In this document: positions 44,498 to 52,806 of the stretch, one piece after another
Layout: the number at the start of each line of letters is the position of its first letter
Position numbering within the stretch: the stretch's first letter is position 1
From: Pedobacter nutrimenti
GTDB taxonomy: Bacteria; Bacteroidota; Bacteroidia; Sphingobacteriales; Sphingobacteriaceae
DNA: 64,000 nt
Direction: 5' to 3'
NCBI RefSeq assembly: GCF_003208655.1
Contig: NZ_QKLU01000006.1
Span: 62,001-126,000, forward strand
The notes under the pieces: model-generated
What the model saw: the letters and a program-made list of their open reading frames with translations, nothing else
The model's database searches: none
Told to the model about the DNA's origin: nothing
Translations under genes and position numbers: made by a program

Positions 44498-47400
44498 TTA
44501 AAAGGTTGCCCTTACACCGAAATTATAGGTCTTGTTTTGAGGGTGCGTTACATAACGGGTATTGGTGGCAATCCTTTCAGGGTCGAGTCCTGGAAATTTG
44601 GTAAAGGTGAATAGGTTTTCGCCCGAGAAATACAGTCGGATCGCACTCATTTTTATACGTTTAAGCAGCTTTTCAGGTAAATTATAACCCAACTGCACAT
44701 TTTTGATCCTTAAAAAGGAAGCATCCTTTAAGTAGTAAGTAGATACCGTGCTGATGTTCTGGCTAACGTTTCCTGTTCCGGTCAGGTAAATGAGCGGCAT
44801 GGTGGTGCTTGGATTACTTGGTGTCCAGGCATTGAGCCAGTCTGTAGTGGGTACAGAACCCTGGTTAAATGGCTGGAAGCCCCATCCGTTTACATATTGC
44901 TTTTGTCCCTGTGAACCGAAAAGAAAAATAGACAAATCGAAGTTTTTATATTCAAAATTGGCATTCAGGGAATAGTCATAGTTTGGAAAAATACCAGAAA
45001 CGACTTTACGGTCATTCTCGTCAATTTTACCATCCCCATTCTGGTCCTTGAACTTGAAAGTTCCCGGAACCGGATTGTATGGCTGTTTCGGGGCGGCCGC
45101 AATTTCCTCTGCAGACTGGAATATTTTTTCAAACTCATAGACATAATAACTGTCAAAAGGCAGGCCGACCTGGTCAATTTGGGTCGCTTTGATGGTGGTG
45201 GCACTGTATTTTAAAAGTTTGTTCCGGTTGGCCTGCAGGTTGGCCGTAAAGGAATAACCCAGTTCTCCTATTTTGTCTTTATAGGAAAGGGAAAGTTCCA
45301 CACCACGGTTGCGAACGGTTCCATTGTTGATCGTTGGCGGATCATAACCTACATAAATTGGCAACGGAGCAAGATCCAAAATATCGGTAGTAAGTTTGCT
45401 GTAATAATCGGCCGTCAGGTTCAGCTTGTTTTTCAGGAAAGAAATGTCCAGTCCAAGGTCAAAAACTTTTGTGCTTTCCCATTTGATGCTCTGGTCGACC
45501 AGACCGGTTTTACGGACGCCATCACTTAAGGTATTTCCGAATGGATAAGAAAAGCCTGTGGTGTATACATCCTGGTAAGGATAAGTACCAATGTTCTGGT
45601 TACCCAGTTTTCCTGTGGAAGCCCGGATTTTCAGATCGGAAATTACAGGGAGCAGGTTTTTGAAAAAATCCTCCTGTGAAATCCGGTAGCCCAGGGAAAC
45701 AGAAGGGAAAACACCCCATTTGTTGCCCTCACTAAAACGGGAGGAGCCATCGTAGCGGATGTTACCTTCCACCAGGTATTTTCCTTTGTAGTCGTAGTTT
45801 AAACGGCCGTAGTAAGAATTAAGCGCCCATTCTGAAGCGGTTCCACTGTTGAGCTGGGAACCCGTTCCACCGGCGTCAATTTCAGGAACAGAGTTGTTCG
45901 GAAAAGTAACCCTGGAAGCAGAAAGACTTTGTAGTTTGTAATATTCAGCCTGTGTTCCGGCAAGCACATTCAGGGAGTGGTCCCCAAATTTTTTGGTATA
46001 GGTCAGCTGTGAATAACCGATCGGGTAAACATAATTGCGGTCAGTAACCTGTAAACCCTGTCCGCCCACATCCAGTGTGCGGAAAGGAGCGTCATTGGGG
46101 CCTGCAAACCAGAGGTACTGGTTAATAACCGGTTTATAATCGTAGGTTTTCTGAAAATCAAAATTGGTACCCACACTGGTTTTCCACTGCAGGCCATCGA
46201 GAATTTTTACATCTACAAATATATTGCCCTGCATGAAATAATCATTATTGGACGCCAGGGCATTTTCAGCAATGGCTACGGGGTTTTTATTGGCCGTCTG
46301 AAAAGCATAGGCGGTCGCGGTATAGCGGCCACTGCCATCGGGAAGTACGGGCCCATATAAAGGCGATTGAGACAGGGTAGAAAGGAAAAGGTCCTGACTG
46401 CCCGGTCTTGGGTAAGTCCGGCTGCCATAATTTAAGGTCAGGCTGCTTCCAAAAGTGACCCGGCTGTTGATTTTACTGTTGAGGTTAAACTGCAGGTTGT
46501 ACTTTTTATATTTAAAACCCAGCATAATGTCCGGTTGGTTCACAATACCCAAACCTACATTGTAAGTGGTGTTTTCAGTCCCCCCGCTTAAATTCAGGTT
46601 GTGTGTTTGTACATTAACGGTTTTCATGACCGCGTCCAGCCAGTTGAAACTTGGGTACAGGTTTTTATCTGTGCTGTTGGTATAGGCATCGATTTGTGCC
46701 TGCGTAAAACGGTTGCTGGTGGGCGCTCCCGAGTTGATGGCCGCCTGGTTGTACATTTGCATATATTGCGCTGAATTGTACACCAGATCGGGCAGGCTGC
46801 TGGCCTTGGTGATGCCCAAATTGTAGCTGTAGGAAATTTGCATTTTACCCGCTTTGCCCTGTTTGGTGGTCACCAGGATCACGCCGTTTGCAGCCCTTGA
46901 ACCATAAATGGAAGCAGAGGCCGCATCTTTTAAAACCGTTACACTTTCTATATTTTCGGGATTGAGCTGGGTCAGGTTCCCGGGAATACCATCTATAATC
47001 ACCAGGGGCTCGTTTCCGGCACTGCTGAAAGTACCCATTCCCCGGACCCGAAGAACGTTACCTTCGTTTCCGGCTTCTCCGGAAGCCTGGGTAACCGAAA
47101 GGCCCGGAAGTTTTCCCTGCAACAACTGGGTGGGGTTGGTAGAGACCCTTTTGTTCAGGTCTGCACCACTTACAGTAGCCACGGCGCCCGTCAAATTGAC
47201 TTTCTTCTGTGTGCCGTAACCCACCACCACTACCGTTTCCAGGTCTGTTTGCGTGCTTTTTAAGGTGACATTAATGGTTTGACGGCTGCCCACGGTCTCT
47301 TCCTGGTTCTCATAACCAATGGACGAGAACTGAAGTACGGCAGAAGGCCCGGGAACCGTAATACTGAATTTACCCATAGGGTCTGTTACCGTTCCGTTAG

Positions 47401-47602
47401 AACTTCCTTTGAGCTTTACGCCCACGCCTGGCAATGTTTGCCCGGAACTTTCTTTGACCACCCCCCGGATGGTTAAGCTGTTCTGGGCCAGTACAGTGTT
47501 GCCTAAAATGACAAGGAAGAGCATAGCGGAAACTGAGAATAACCGCCTCTTGCATTTTTTTAACAAATCGACTGCAGAATAATTAAATAAATCCTGTTTC
47601 AT
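44498..47602 (-). CDS. SusC-like TonB-dependent outer-membrane transporter (isolated pair)
   Basis: A 1034-residue SusC-family transporter. A long basic N-terminal stretch (LLKKCKRRLFSV) precedes the signal core and cleavage near TVLAQ (about 45); such extended signals are common in SusC proteins. Then the carboxypeptidase-D-like domain, TonB-box region TVVVVGYGTQKK, plug (VIIDGIPGN, VTVLKDAASASIYGSRAA) and barrel ending FGVRATF. The ATG at 47602 (MKQDLF) is preferred to one 14 codons upstream. Substrate unknown because no degradative genes are linked; it may take up a glycan cut by enzymes encoded elsewhere. Confidence 0.93.
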   Translation of the reverse strand: MKQDLFNYSAVDLLKKCKRRLFSVSAMLFLVILGNTVLAQNSLTIRGVVKESSGQTLPGVGVKLKGSSNGTVTDPMGKFSITVPGPSAVLQFSSIGYENQEETVGSRQTINVTLKSTQTDLETVVVVGYGTQKKVNLTGAVATVSGADLNKRVSTNPTQLLQGKLPGLSVTQASGEAGNEGNVLRVRGMGTFSSAGNEPLVIIDGIPGNLTQLNPENIESVTVLKDAASASIYGSRAANGVILVTTKQGKAGKMQISYSYNLGITKASSLPDLVYNSAQYMQMYNQAAINSGAPTSNRFTQAQIDAYTNSTDKNLYPSFNWLDAVMKTVNVQTHNLNLSGGTENTTYNVGLGIVNQPDIMLGFKYKKYNLQFNLNSKINSRVTFGSSLTLNYGSRTYPRPGSQDLFLSTLSQSPLYGPVLPDGSGRYTATAYAFQTANKNPVAIAENALASNNDYFMQGNIFVDVKILDGLQWKTSVGTNFDFQKTYDYKPVINQYLWFAGPNDAPFRTLDVGGQGLQVTDRNYVYPIGYSQLTYTKKFGDHSLNVLAGTQAEYYKLQSLSASRVTFPNNSVPEIDAGGTGSQLNSGTASEWALNSYYGRLNYDYKGKYLVEGNIRYDGSSRFSEGNKWGVFPSVSLGYRISQEDFFKNLLPVISDLKIRASTGKLGNQNIGTYPYQDVYTTGFSYPFGNTLSDGVRKTGLVDQSIKWESTKVFDLGLDISFLKNKLNLTADYYSKLTTDILDLAPLPIYVGYDPPTINNGTVRNRGVELSLSYKDKIGELGYSFTANLQANRNKLLKYSATTIKATQIDQVGLPFDSYYVYEFEKIFQSAEEIAAAPKQPYNPVPGTFKFKDQNGDGKIDENDRKVVSGIFPNYDYSLNANFEYKNFDLSIFLFGSQGQKQYVNGWGFQPFNQGSVPTTDWLNAWTPSNPSTTMPLIYLTGTGNVSQNISTVSTYYLKDASFLRIKNVQLGYNLPEKLLKRIKMSAIRLYFSGENLFTFTKFPGLDPERIATNTRYVTHPQNKTYNFGVRATF

Positions 47603-47755
47603 CTTAATTTTTAGTTTTTTTGGTTTTGTTGAATTTTTAACCACCCTGTTTCATCGGGTAGGGCGACCGGTTGTAATTAAGGAATGCAAGGTCTTTAAAA
47701 TCCAAGGACAGAATATGAGGGGAATGAGTATAGTATTGTACGATTTTGGCAATGT

Positions 47756-48112
47756 TCAGGGCTTTTTTGAAGATTTCACCAGGAGGAAATCCCGGCCCTG
47801 GATGCTGTGGTAACCATACTCAAAACAGAAAAAATAGCAACGGTCTTTAAGGCTTTTGTGAATGTGGGTCTGGTAGGTGAAATCAAATCCGGCGGCCAGG
47901 AGCATGCGGTCACTAACCGTTTCTTTTCCCTGATCGTGGAAATTTTTTAAAATCCTGCGGTTCTTTTTTAAGATCCGGCTGATTTCCCTGTAAAGGGGCT
48001 GATCGGTTTGATGCTGCCGGTTGTAATGGCTGCTGCGGCACTGGTCATCACAGAATTTTTTGTCAGAGCGGCCAATAAAGGGTTCCTGACATTCCAGACA
48101 TAATTTTTTCAT
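47756..48112 (-). CDS. Small zinc-ribbon protein of unknown function
   Basis: A 118-residue protein with a treble-clef-like zinc site at the N-terminus: CLEC (residues about 4-7) and CDDQC (about 20-24), with SDKKF between. The middle is rich in Lys and Arg (RILKKNRRILKNF) and may touch nucleic acid. Proteins of this design are widespread and unnamed in Bacteroidota. The ATG at 48112 is taken; a TTG two codons upstream is possible. It is a single gene upstream and in the same direction as the isolated SusC gene, 150 bp from the divergent ssb. Confidence 0.65.
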   Translation of the reverse strand: MKKLCLECQEPFIGRSDKKFCDDQCRSSHYNRQHQTDQPLYREISRILKKNRRILKNFHDQGKETVSDRMLLAAGFDFTYQTHIHKSLKDRCYFFCFEYGYHSIQGRDFLLVKSSKKP

Positions 48113-48270
48113 AAACAATGATCTGGAGCCTAAAACTATATCAGCGATCTGGTAAAATGGTTATTTATTTAACCGTATTTATACGTTTAAACTACGGCTG
48201 TTCACAGAAAAGGCGGCAATTTTACGATGCTGAAGCTGCTGCAAAGGAGTTTGGCTTATAAATTTTAAAT

Positions 48271-48615
48271 ATGGAAAATTCAATAAATCATGTACGCCTG
48301 TCTGGTTTTACCGGTTCGCATCCGGTAATTGTCAATTTCGAAAACAACAAAAAAATGGGCAGGGTAAGTTTGGCGGTAAATGAGTTTTACCGGAACAGTG
48401 CCGGAGAAACGGTTAACCAAACCCAATGGTTTAACCTGGTGTTCTGGAACAAAAAAGTCGAACAGCTTGAAGCCAAGGTTAAAAAGGGAAGCGGTATCCG
48501 GATTGAAGGAAGGCTTTCCAACCAAAGTTACACGGATAAAAAAGGCGATATACGCTACAGCACAGAAATCATTGTGACCAATTTTGAAGTATTCGCGGAA
48601 GCTAATGCCGGTTAA
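48271..48615 (+). CDS. ssb: Single-stranded DNA-binding protein, short form without acidic tail
   Basis: A 114-residue SSB. The OB fold is complete (NHVRLSGFTGSHP, TQWFNLVFWNKKVEQL, GSGIRIEGRLSNQSYTDKKG), but the protein ends directly after it (EVFAEANAG). The disordered linker and the acidic DDxIPF tip that standard SSB uses to recruit repair and replication proteins are missing. It is not in the rpsF-rpsR operon, so it is probably an accessory SSB, perhaps for DNA uptake or recombination. Its last 14 bases overlap the convergent TonB receptor gene. An inverted repeat CGTAT-TT-ATACG lies upstream at 48174-48185. Confidence 0.85.
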   Translation: MENSINHVRLSGFTGSHPVIVNFENNKKMGRVSLAVNEFYRNSAGETVNQTQWFNLVFWNKKVEQLEAKVKKGSGIRIEGRLSNQSYTDKKGDIRYSTEIIVTNFEVFAEANAG

Positions 48616-50662
48616 AGCCTAAAGCCAGTCCAGCATAGAAATTTCTTCTGGCCGCGGCGTTGAAATACCTGCCGTTTGCTGCGTTCAGGTCATTGCCCAG
48701 GCTGTAGCGCTGGTTCAGTAAATTGTCTGCACCTGCAAATACTTCGGCCCTTACAGAACCAATTTTTAGGTTTTTCCAGCCAACTTTAAATTGCAGCAGG
48801 TTATAGGCTGCTGCATAAACGCTGTTCGCATCGTTGAGCGGAATTCGGGATGTATAATTGTGCTGAACAAACAGGTACCATGTACCAGGTAGCAACAGGT
48901 CGGCAGTGCTTGAAATTATGTTTTTGGGCACACCCGTTAAATCATTTCCGGAATAATTGTCTTTACGGTCTATGTAATCTTTAAATTTAAAACGGCTTAA
49001 AGTCCAGGCCGTACGCAGTTGCAGACCCCTGACCAGACCGTATGATTTTGCAGGGACCAGCCATGCAGAGAAAGCCGTCTCCAGGCCCCATTGTCCGGTT
49101 CCTCCGGCATTGAGAAAATACTCCGTATCATTTTGGTTCAGCCGCCTGACAATGGCATTTTGCAAATGGTAATAGAAGCCGGTGAGTTCTCCAAAAAACC
49201 TTTTGTTTTTTGTTTCAAAACGCAAACCGCTTTCATAGTTCCAGCCCGATTCAGGCTGCAGGTTTACGTTAATGACATTGTCCGAGGCCCTGATTTCTGC
49301 CAGTGTGGGCGGAGAATAACCCCTGCTCACTGAAGCCCTGAAAGAAAGGACCGGACTGCTTTGGTATGATAAAGCCATTCTTGGCATAAACTGGGGGTCA
49401 AAATTTTTCGTCTTTTCCGCAGAAGCTTGGGGAGCAATACTTTGATAGTGGTAGCCATACAAATTTCCGCTTGCCGAAATTTCCAGCAGCCATTTTTTAA
49501 AAAAATCCAGGTTCAGGTTTAAAAAAGCGAGGCTGGACAAAGCTTTCAAACGGTCCGAGGCCTGAAGGGCAGCGGGGCTGCCATAATTATTGTTAAAGTT
49601 CTCTACATCAGAGCGGGTCCGGGTGCTTTCCAGCCCCAGGTTTAGCTTCCAGTTCAGGTCCTGTAGTTCGCGGCTGTATTCTACATAGGTCCTCAGGCCA
49701 AGCGTAAATTCTTTGCGGTGCTCGTAATTGGTGATGAAAGGATTTTTGAAATTGGTATAGCTGCTAAAAACAGCTGTAACCTGTTTAAAATTGGGGCTGA
49801 TTTGCCAGTCGTTGCTTAAGCCCCCAAAAAGGGTCTTGCTATAAATACCGGCCTGTTGTTCCACGGCACTTTTTACGGGACCGGCAGCAGGTCTGGCCTG
49901 GCTGGGGTCCTGATCATATTGCAGCGCATTTAAACCGCCCGGGGTATCGTAGTGCAGGTCTGAATAAAATACAAATGCTTTCAGGCGGGCACCAGCCGCA
50001 TAACGGTATTGATCCATAACCTGAAAGTATTTGCGTTGCATGGCACTGTGCTGCCGGTAGCCATCACTGCGCTGATTGCCCTGGCTCAGTTCGAGCTGAT
50101 TGTTTGTCCACTGGTGCCCAAAAGCTGCGCTTTGTTGGAACAGGCCATAGGAGCCACCCTGTATTTTAAACTGGGCTGGGCTGTTGCCCATTTGCAGTGG
50201 ACTGATGAGCACCACACCCCCCGAATTCGCACCATAAATACTGCTTTGGGGACCTTTTAATACTTGGATCTCTGCAATGCTGCTGAGGTCCAGGGCATTC
50301 AGATAGGTATTTCCACCAGCATCGGTCAGGGGAAATTCATCGATATAGATTTTTATATTTCTGACCCCAAAAGGAGAACGGAGCAGACTGCCGCGAATGG
50401 AAAGCCTGTAACTCCCGGGCGACCTTTCCTCCATTCTGATCCCGGAAATGCTGTTTAAAACCGGAACCAGGCTGGTTCCCGGCACTTTGCCAAGTAGGCC
50501 AGAGTCCAGCACCGCAGCGGAACCGGTTGCCCTGAGCAGGGGCTGGGTCGAAAAATAAGGGCGGATGACCACCTCTTTTAATCTTTTTACCGAATCGGGA
50601 ACGTTCTGGGCAAAAGCCTGTAAACCCACTAACAGCAGCAGAAAAAACAGTCGCATGTTCAT
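48602..50662 (-). CDS. TonB-dependent outer-membrane receptor (FecA-like class)
   Basis: A 686-residue TonB-dependent receptor. Signal peptide ending AFAQ, TonB-box region LKEVVIRPYF, plug domain about 45-160 (LNSISGIRMEERSPGSYRL, VLKGPQSSIYGANSGG), then a 22-strand barrel ending LALGFNRH. It lacks the SusC N-terminal domain and has no SusD partner, so metal-chelate uptake (ferric citrate or siderophore type) is more likely than glycan. Start may be 50662 or the ATG two codons later. An 11-bp-period repeat array lies about 130-230 bp upstream. The C-terminal codons overlap the convergent ssb gene. Confidence 0.87.
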   Translation of the reverse strand: MNMRLFFLLLLVGLQAFAQNVPDSVKRLKEVVIRPYFSTQPLLRATGSAAVLDSGLLGKVPGTSLVPVLNSISGIRMEERSPGSYRLSIRGSLLRSPFGVRNIKIYIDEFPLTDAGGNTYLNALDLSSIAEIQVLKGPQSSIYGANSGGVVLISPLQMGNSPAQFKIQGGSYGLFQQSAAFGHQWTNNQLELSQGNQRSDGYRQHSAMQRKYFQVMDQYRYAAGARLKAFVFYSDLHYDTPGGLNALQYDQDPSQARPAAGPVKSAVEQQAGIYSKTLFGGLSNDWQISPNFKQVTAVFSSYTNFKNPFITNYEHRKEFTLGLRTYVEYSRELQDLNWKLNLGLESTRTRSDVENFNNNYGSPAALQASDRLKALSSLAFLNLNLDFFKKWLLEISASGNLYGYHYQSIAPQASAEKTKNFDPQFMPRMALSYQSSPVLSFRASVSRGYSPPTLAEIRASDNVINVNLQPESGWNYESGLRFETKNKRFFGELTGFYYHLQNAIVRRLNQNDTEYFLNAGGTGQWGLETAFSAWLVPAKSYGLVRGLQLRTAWTLSRFKFKDYIDRKDNYSGNDLTGVPKNIISSTADLLLPGTWYLFVQHNYTSRIPLNDANSVYAAAYNLLQFKVGWKNLKIGSVRAEVFAGADNLLNQRYSLGNDLNAANGRYFNAAARRNFYAGLALGFNRH

Positions 50663-50788
50663 GGTTTCAATTATAGTAAAGTTAATCCGTAAACAACAGG
50701 TTCTTTTGAAGCAAAAAGATATTCGCTTTTGGCATCACTGGGCTTAAGGGAGCAGTGCGCTACAAGTAGACGGAAACTTACTGAAATA

Positions 50789-50878
50789 TTACCCGGACCT
50801 CAAGCGGATTTTACCCGGACCTGGTCCGGGCGATGTCCGGGTAATGTCCCTGTAAAGTCCCTATAAAGTCCGGGTTAC
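50789..50878. repeat. Array of short motifs in exact 11-bp register
   Basis: TTACCCGGACC occurs at 50789 and 50811, 22 bp apart. After a two-base step, five GTCC units start at 50824, 50835, 50846, 50857 and 50868, each 11 bp apart: GTCCGGGCGAT, GTCCGGGTAAT, GTCCCTGTAAA, GTCCCTATAAA, GTCCGGGTTAC. The first two units are the inverse complement of the later GTCCGGGTAA form, so the array has two halves facing each other. Spacing is rigid while the last bases of each unit vary, which suits cooperative protein binding along one side of the DNA. It is not a CRISPR: units are far too short and there are no spacers. Confidence 0.8.
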
Positions 50879-50933
50879 GGCTAAAACAATACAAGTTTTA
50901 ACCCGGTCCCAAACGCCCCAAAAAAGGGCATAA

Positions 50934-50965
50934 AAAAAGCCGGACCTTGAAGGGCCCGGCTTTTT
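50934..50965 (-). terminator. Intrinsic terminator after icd
   Basis: AAAAAGCCGG (50934-50943) pairs with CCGGCTTTTT (50956-50965). It is flanked by A and T runs on both sides, so it can work in either direction. It lies 18 bases after the icd stop. Confidence 0.85.
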
Positions 50966-50982
50966 GAATATACATGTTGGTC

Positions 50983-52218
50983 TTAGCCTAATCTGCTTTG
51001 CAGGTTTTCGTCAATTGCAGCCAGGAACTCTTCTGTATACAGGTAATCTTTACCGTGTTCTACTTTGTTGCCATGGATACAAACCGCTAAGTCTTTTGTC
51101 ATTTTACCACTTTCAACCGTTTCAATACAAACCTGCTCTAAAGTGTGGCAGAATTTAATCAGTTCGGGGTTGTTGTCTAAAACACCACGGAACTCCAAAC
51201 CTCTTGTCCATGCGAAAATAGAGGCAATCGGGTTGGTTGAAGTTGGTTTACCAGCCTGGTGGTCACGGTAGTGACGGGTTACTGTACCGTGTGCGGCTTC
51301 AGCTTCCATTGTCTTTCCGTCTGGTGTAACCAGTACAGAAGTCATTAAACCTAATGAACCAAAACCTTGCGCAACGGTATCAGATTGTACGTCGCCATCA
51401 TAGTTTTTACAAGCCCATACAAAATTACCATTCCATTTTAAAGCAGAAGCAACCATGTCATCAATCAGACGGTGCTCATAAGTAATTCCGGCTTCATCAA
51501 ATCTTGCTTTGAAATCATTCTGATAGATTTCTTCAAAAATATCTTTGAAACGGCCATCGTATTTTTTCAGGATGGTGTTTTTGGTAGACAGGTATAAAGG
51601 CCATTTTTTGCTCAATGCCTGGTTAAAACAAGCATTTGCAAAACCACGGATGCTTTCATCTGTATTGTACATCGCTAAAGCAACACCATCACCTTTAAAG
51701 TTGTACACGTCAAAAGACTGTACCTCACCACCATCTTCTGGCGTGAAAGTCAGGGTTAATTTTCCTTTTCCTTTAGTGACCAAATCAGTTGCACGGTACT
51801 GATCACCAAAAGCATGACGACCAATGCAAATCGGGGCAGTCCAGTTTGGAACCAAACGCGGAACATTGCTCATCACAATCGGCTCACGGAAAACAGTTCC
51901 ATCCAGAATGTTACGGATGGTTCCGTTTGGTGATTTCCACATTTGTTTTAAATTAAATTCTTTAACGCGGTCCTCATCAGGAGTGATGGTAGCACATTTG
52001 ATACCTACACCATATTTTTTTATGGCTTCAGCTGCGTCGATCGTAACCTGGTCATCTGTCTGGTCACGGTATTCGATACCAAGATCATAATATTTAATAT
52101 CCAGATCTAAATAAGGAAGGATCAATTTGTCTTTGATGAACTTCCAGATGATCCGGGTCATTTCATCACCATCTAACTCTACAACAGGCTGGGTTACTTT
52201 AATTTTTTGTACAGACAT
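50983..52218 (-). CDS. icd: NADP-dependent isocitrate dehydrogenase
   Basis: A 411-residue isocitrate dehydrogenase of the homodimeric, eukaryote-like class (start VVELDGDEMTRIIWKFIK, GTIRNILDGTVFREPI, then DDMVASALKWNGNFVWACKN and AEAAHGTVTRHYRDH). It oxidises isocitrate to 2-oxoglutarate in the TCA cycle with NADP. All catalytic regions are intact and the length is standard. Single gene, with a -7 box at 52284-52291 and a terminator at 50934-50965. Confidence 0.95.
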   Translation of the reverse strand: MSVQKIKVTQPVVELDGDEMTRIIWKFIKDKLILPYLDLDIKYYDLGIEYRDQTDDQVTIDAAEAIKKYGVGIKCATITPDEDRVKEFNLKQMWKSPNGTIRNILDGTVFREPIVMSNVPRLVPNWTAPICIGRHAFGDQYRATDLVTKGKGKLTLTFTPEDGGEVQSFDVYNFKGDGVALAMYNTDESIRGFANACFNQALSKKWPLYLSTKNTILKKYDGRFKDIFEEIYQNDFKARFDEAGITYEHRLIDDMVASALKWNGNFVWACKNYDGDVQSDTVAQGFGSLGLMTSVLVTPDGKTMEAEAAHGTVTRHYRDHQAGKPTSTNPIASIFAWTRGLEFRGVLDNNPELIKFCHTLEQVCIETVESGKMTKDLAVCIHGNKVEHGKDYLYTEEFLAAIDENLQSRLG

Positions 52219-52283
52219 ATTATGGATTCAATTTTAATTGATAATAAGGGTCTGTTTAAAATTTTAAACAGGCTCTAAAAAAA

Positions 52284-52291
52284 CAAAGATA
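52284..52291 (-). promoter_or_regulatory. -7 box (TATCTTTG on the minus strand) for icd
   Basis: CAAAGATA on the plus strand reads TATCTTTG on the minus strand, matching TAnnTTTG, 66 bases before the icd ATG at 52218. A -33 TTTG at the standard distance is not evident. Confidence 0.5.
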
Positions 52292-52349
52292 TAAATTTTG
52301 AATTTATAGCCTTGGTTTATGGCAAATTCCCAAAACAATTAAAGATTTA

Positions 52350-52370
52350 ATAACGTTATCATGATATAAC
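52350..52370. promoter_or_regulatory. Overlapping palindromes upstream of the acidic protein gene
   Basis: ATAACGTTAT (52350-52359) is a perfect palindrome, and GTTAT-N6-ATAAC (52355-52370) is an overlapping inverted repeat, 10-30 bases before the ATG at 52381. This is a possible repressor site. AT-rich sequence makes such matches common. Confidence 0.3.
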
Positions 52371-52380
52371 ATTATACATC

Positions 52381-52806
52381 ATGGGTACAAGCGACAACAA
52401 CCAGCGCGGATTTAAAAGAGCCAATGATCGATTGCATGGTTCTGATCTGGGCGAAACGAAAGATTTTAACAACCTTTCTTACGATAAAGAAAAGAACAGT
52501 TTTGAATATGACGTAAAGAGCGATGATCCGGATTATGACCATCCTTTACCTTATGATACGACTGCGGCCAATGGCGCGGATGAAAACTCGGCCTATGATG
52601 AGGCGAACCCTTATGTAGGGGATGAATATGCCAGCCGGGAGACACAAATTCAGGAAGGACTGGAAGACCTGGGAATGCGGGTAGACGACAAAAGGGTCAT
52701 TGAAGTCAAACCGGAGGATGAATTTCTGGCCAGGACGCCCGAAGATGACCGTCCCGATCTGGATGAAGAGGGGTATCCCCTGAATGATACCCCGCCCAGA
52801 CGTTAA
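52381..52806 (+). CDS. Acidic, mostly disordered protein of unknown function
   Basis: A 141-residue hydrophilic protein very rich in Asp, Glu, Asn and Tyr, with no signal peptide, no membrane segment and no hydrophobic core longer than a few residues. Basic near the start (QRGFKRANDRLHG), then acidic to the end (RTPEDDRPDLDEEGYPLN). No family recognised; such proteins can be DNA mimics, chaperone clients or stress proteins, but nothing in the context chooses. The reading frame is supported by codon use like its neighbours and by its tight convergent end with dnaX (shared TTAA). Confidence 0.6.
   Translation: MGTSDNNQRGFKRANDRLHGSDLGETKDFNNLSYDKEKNSFEYDVKSDDPDYDHPLPYDTTAANGADENSAYDEANPYVGDEYASRETQIQEGLEDLGMRVDDKRVIEVKPEDEFLARTPEDDRPDLDEEGYPLNDTPPRR

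Larger units (their letters stand above)
50663..50982. other. 320-bp gap with an 11-bp-period motif array and a terminator
   Basis: No gene can be supported. From the receptor side the gap holds about 120 bases without recognised features, then the motif array at 50789-50878, a short unremarkable stretch, and the icd terminator at 50934-50965. Confidence 0.7.

Noticed and set aside
50789..50878. CRISPR array
   Set aside because: Units are 11 bases with no spacers and no cas genes anywhere in the window.
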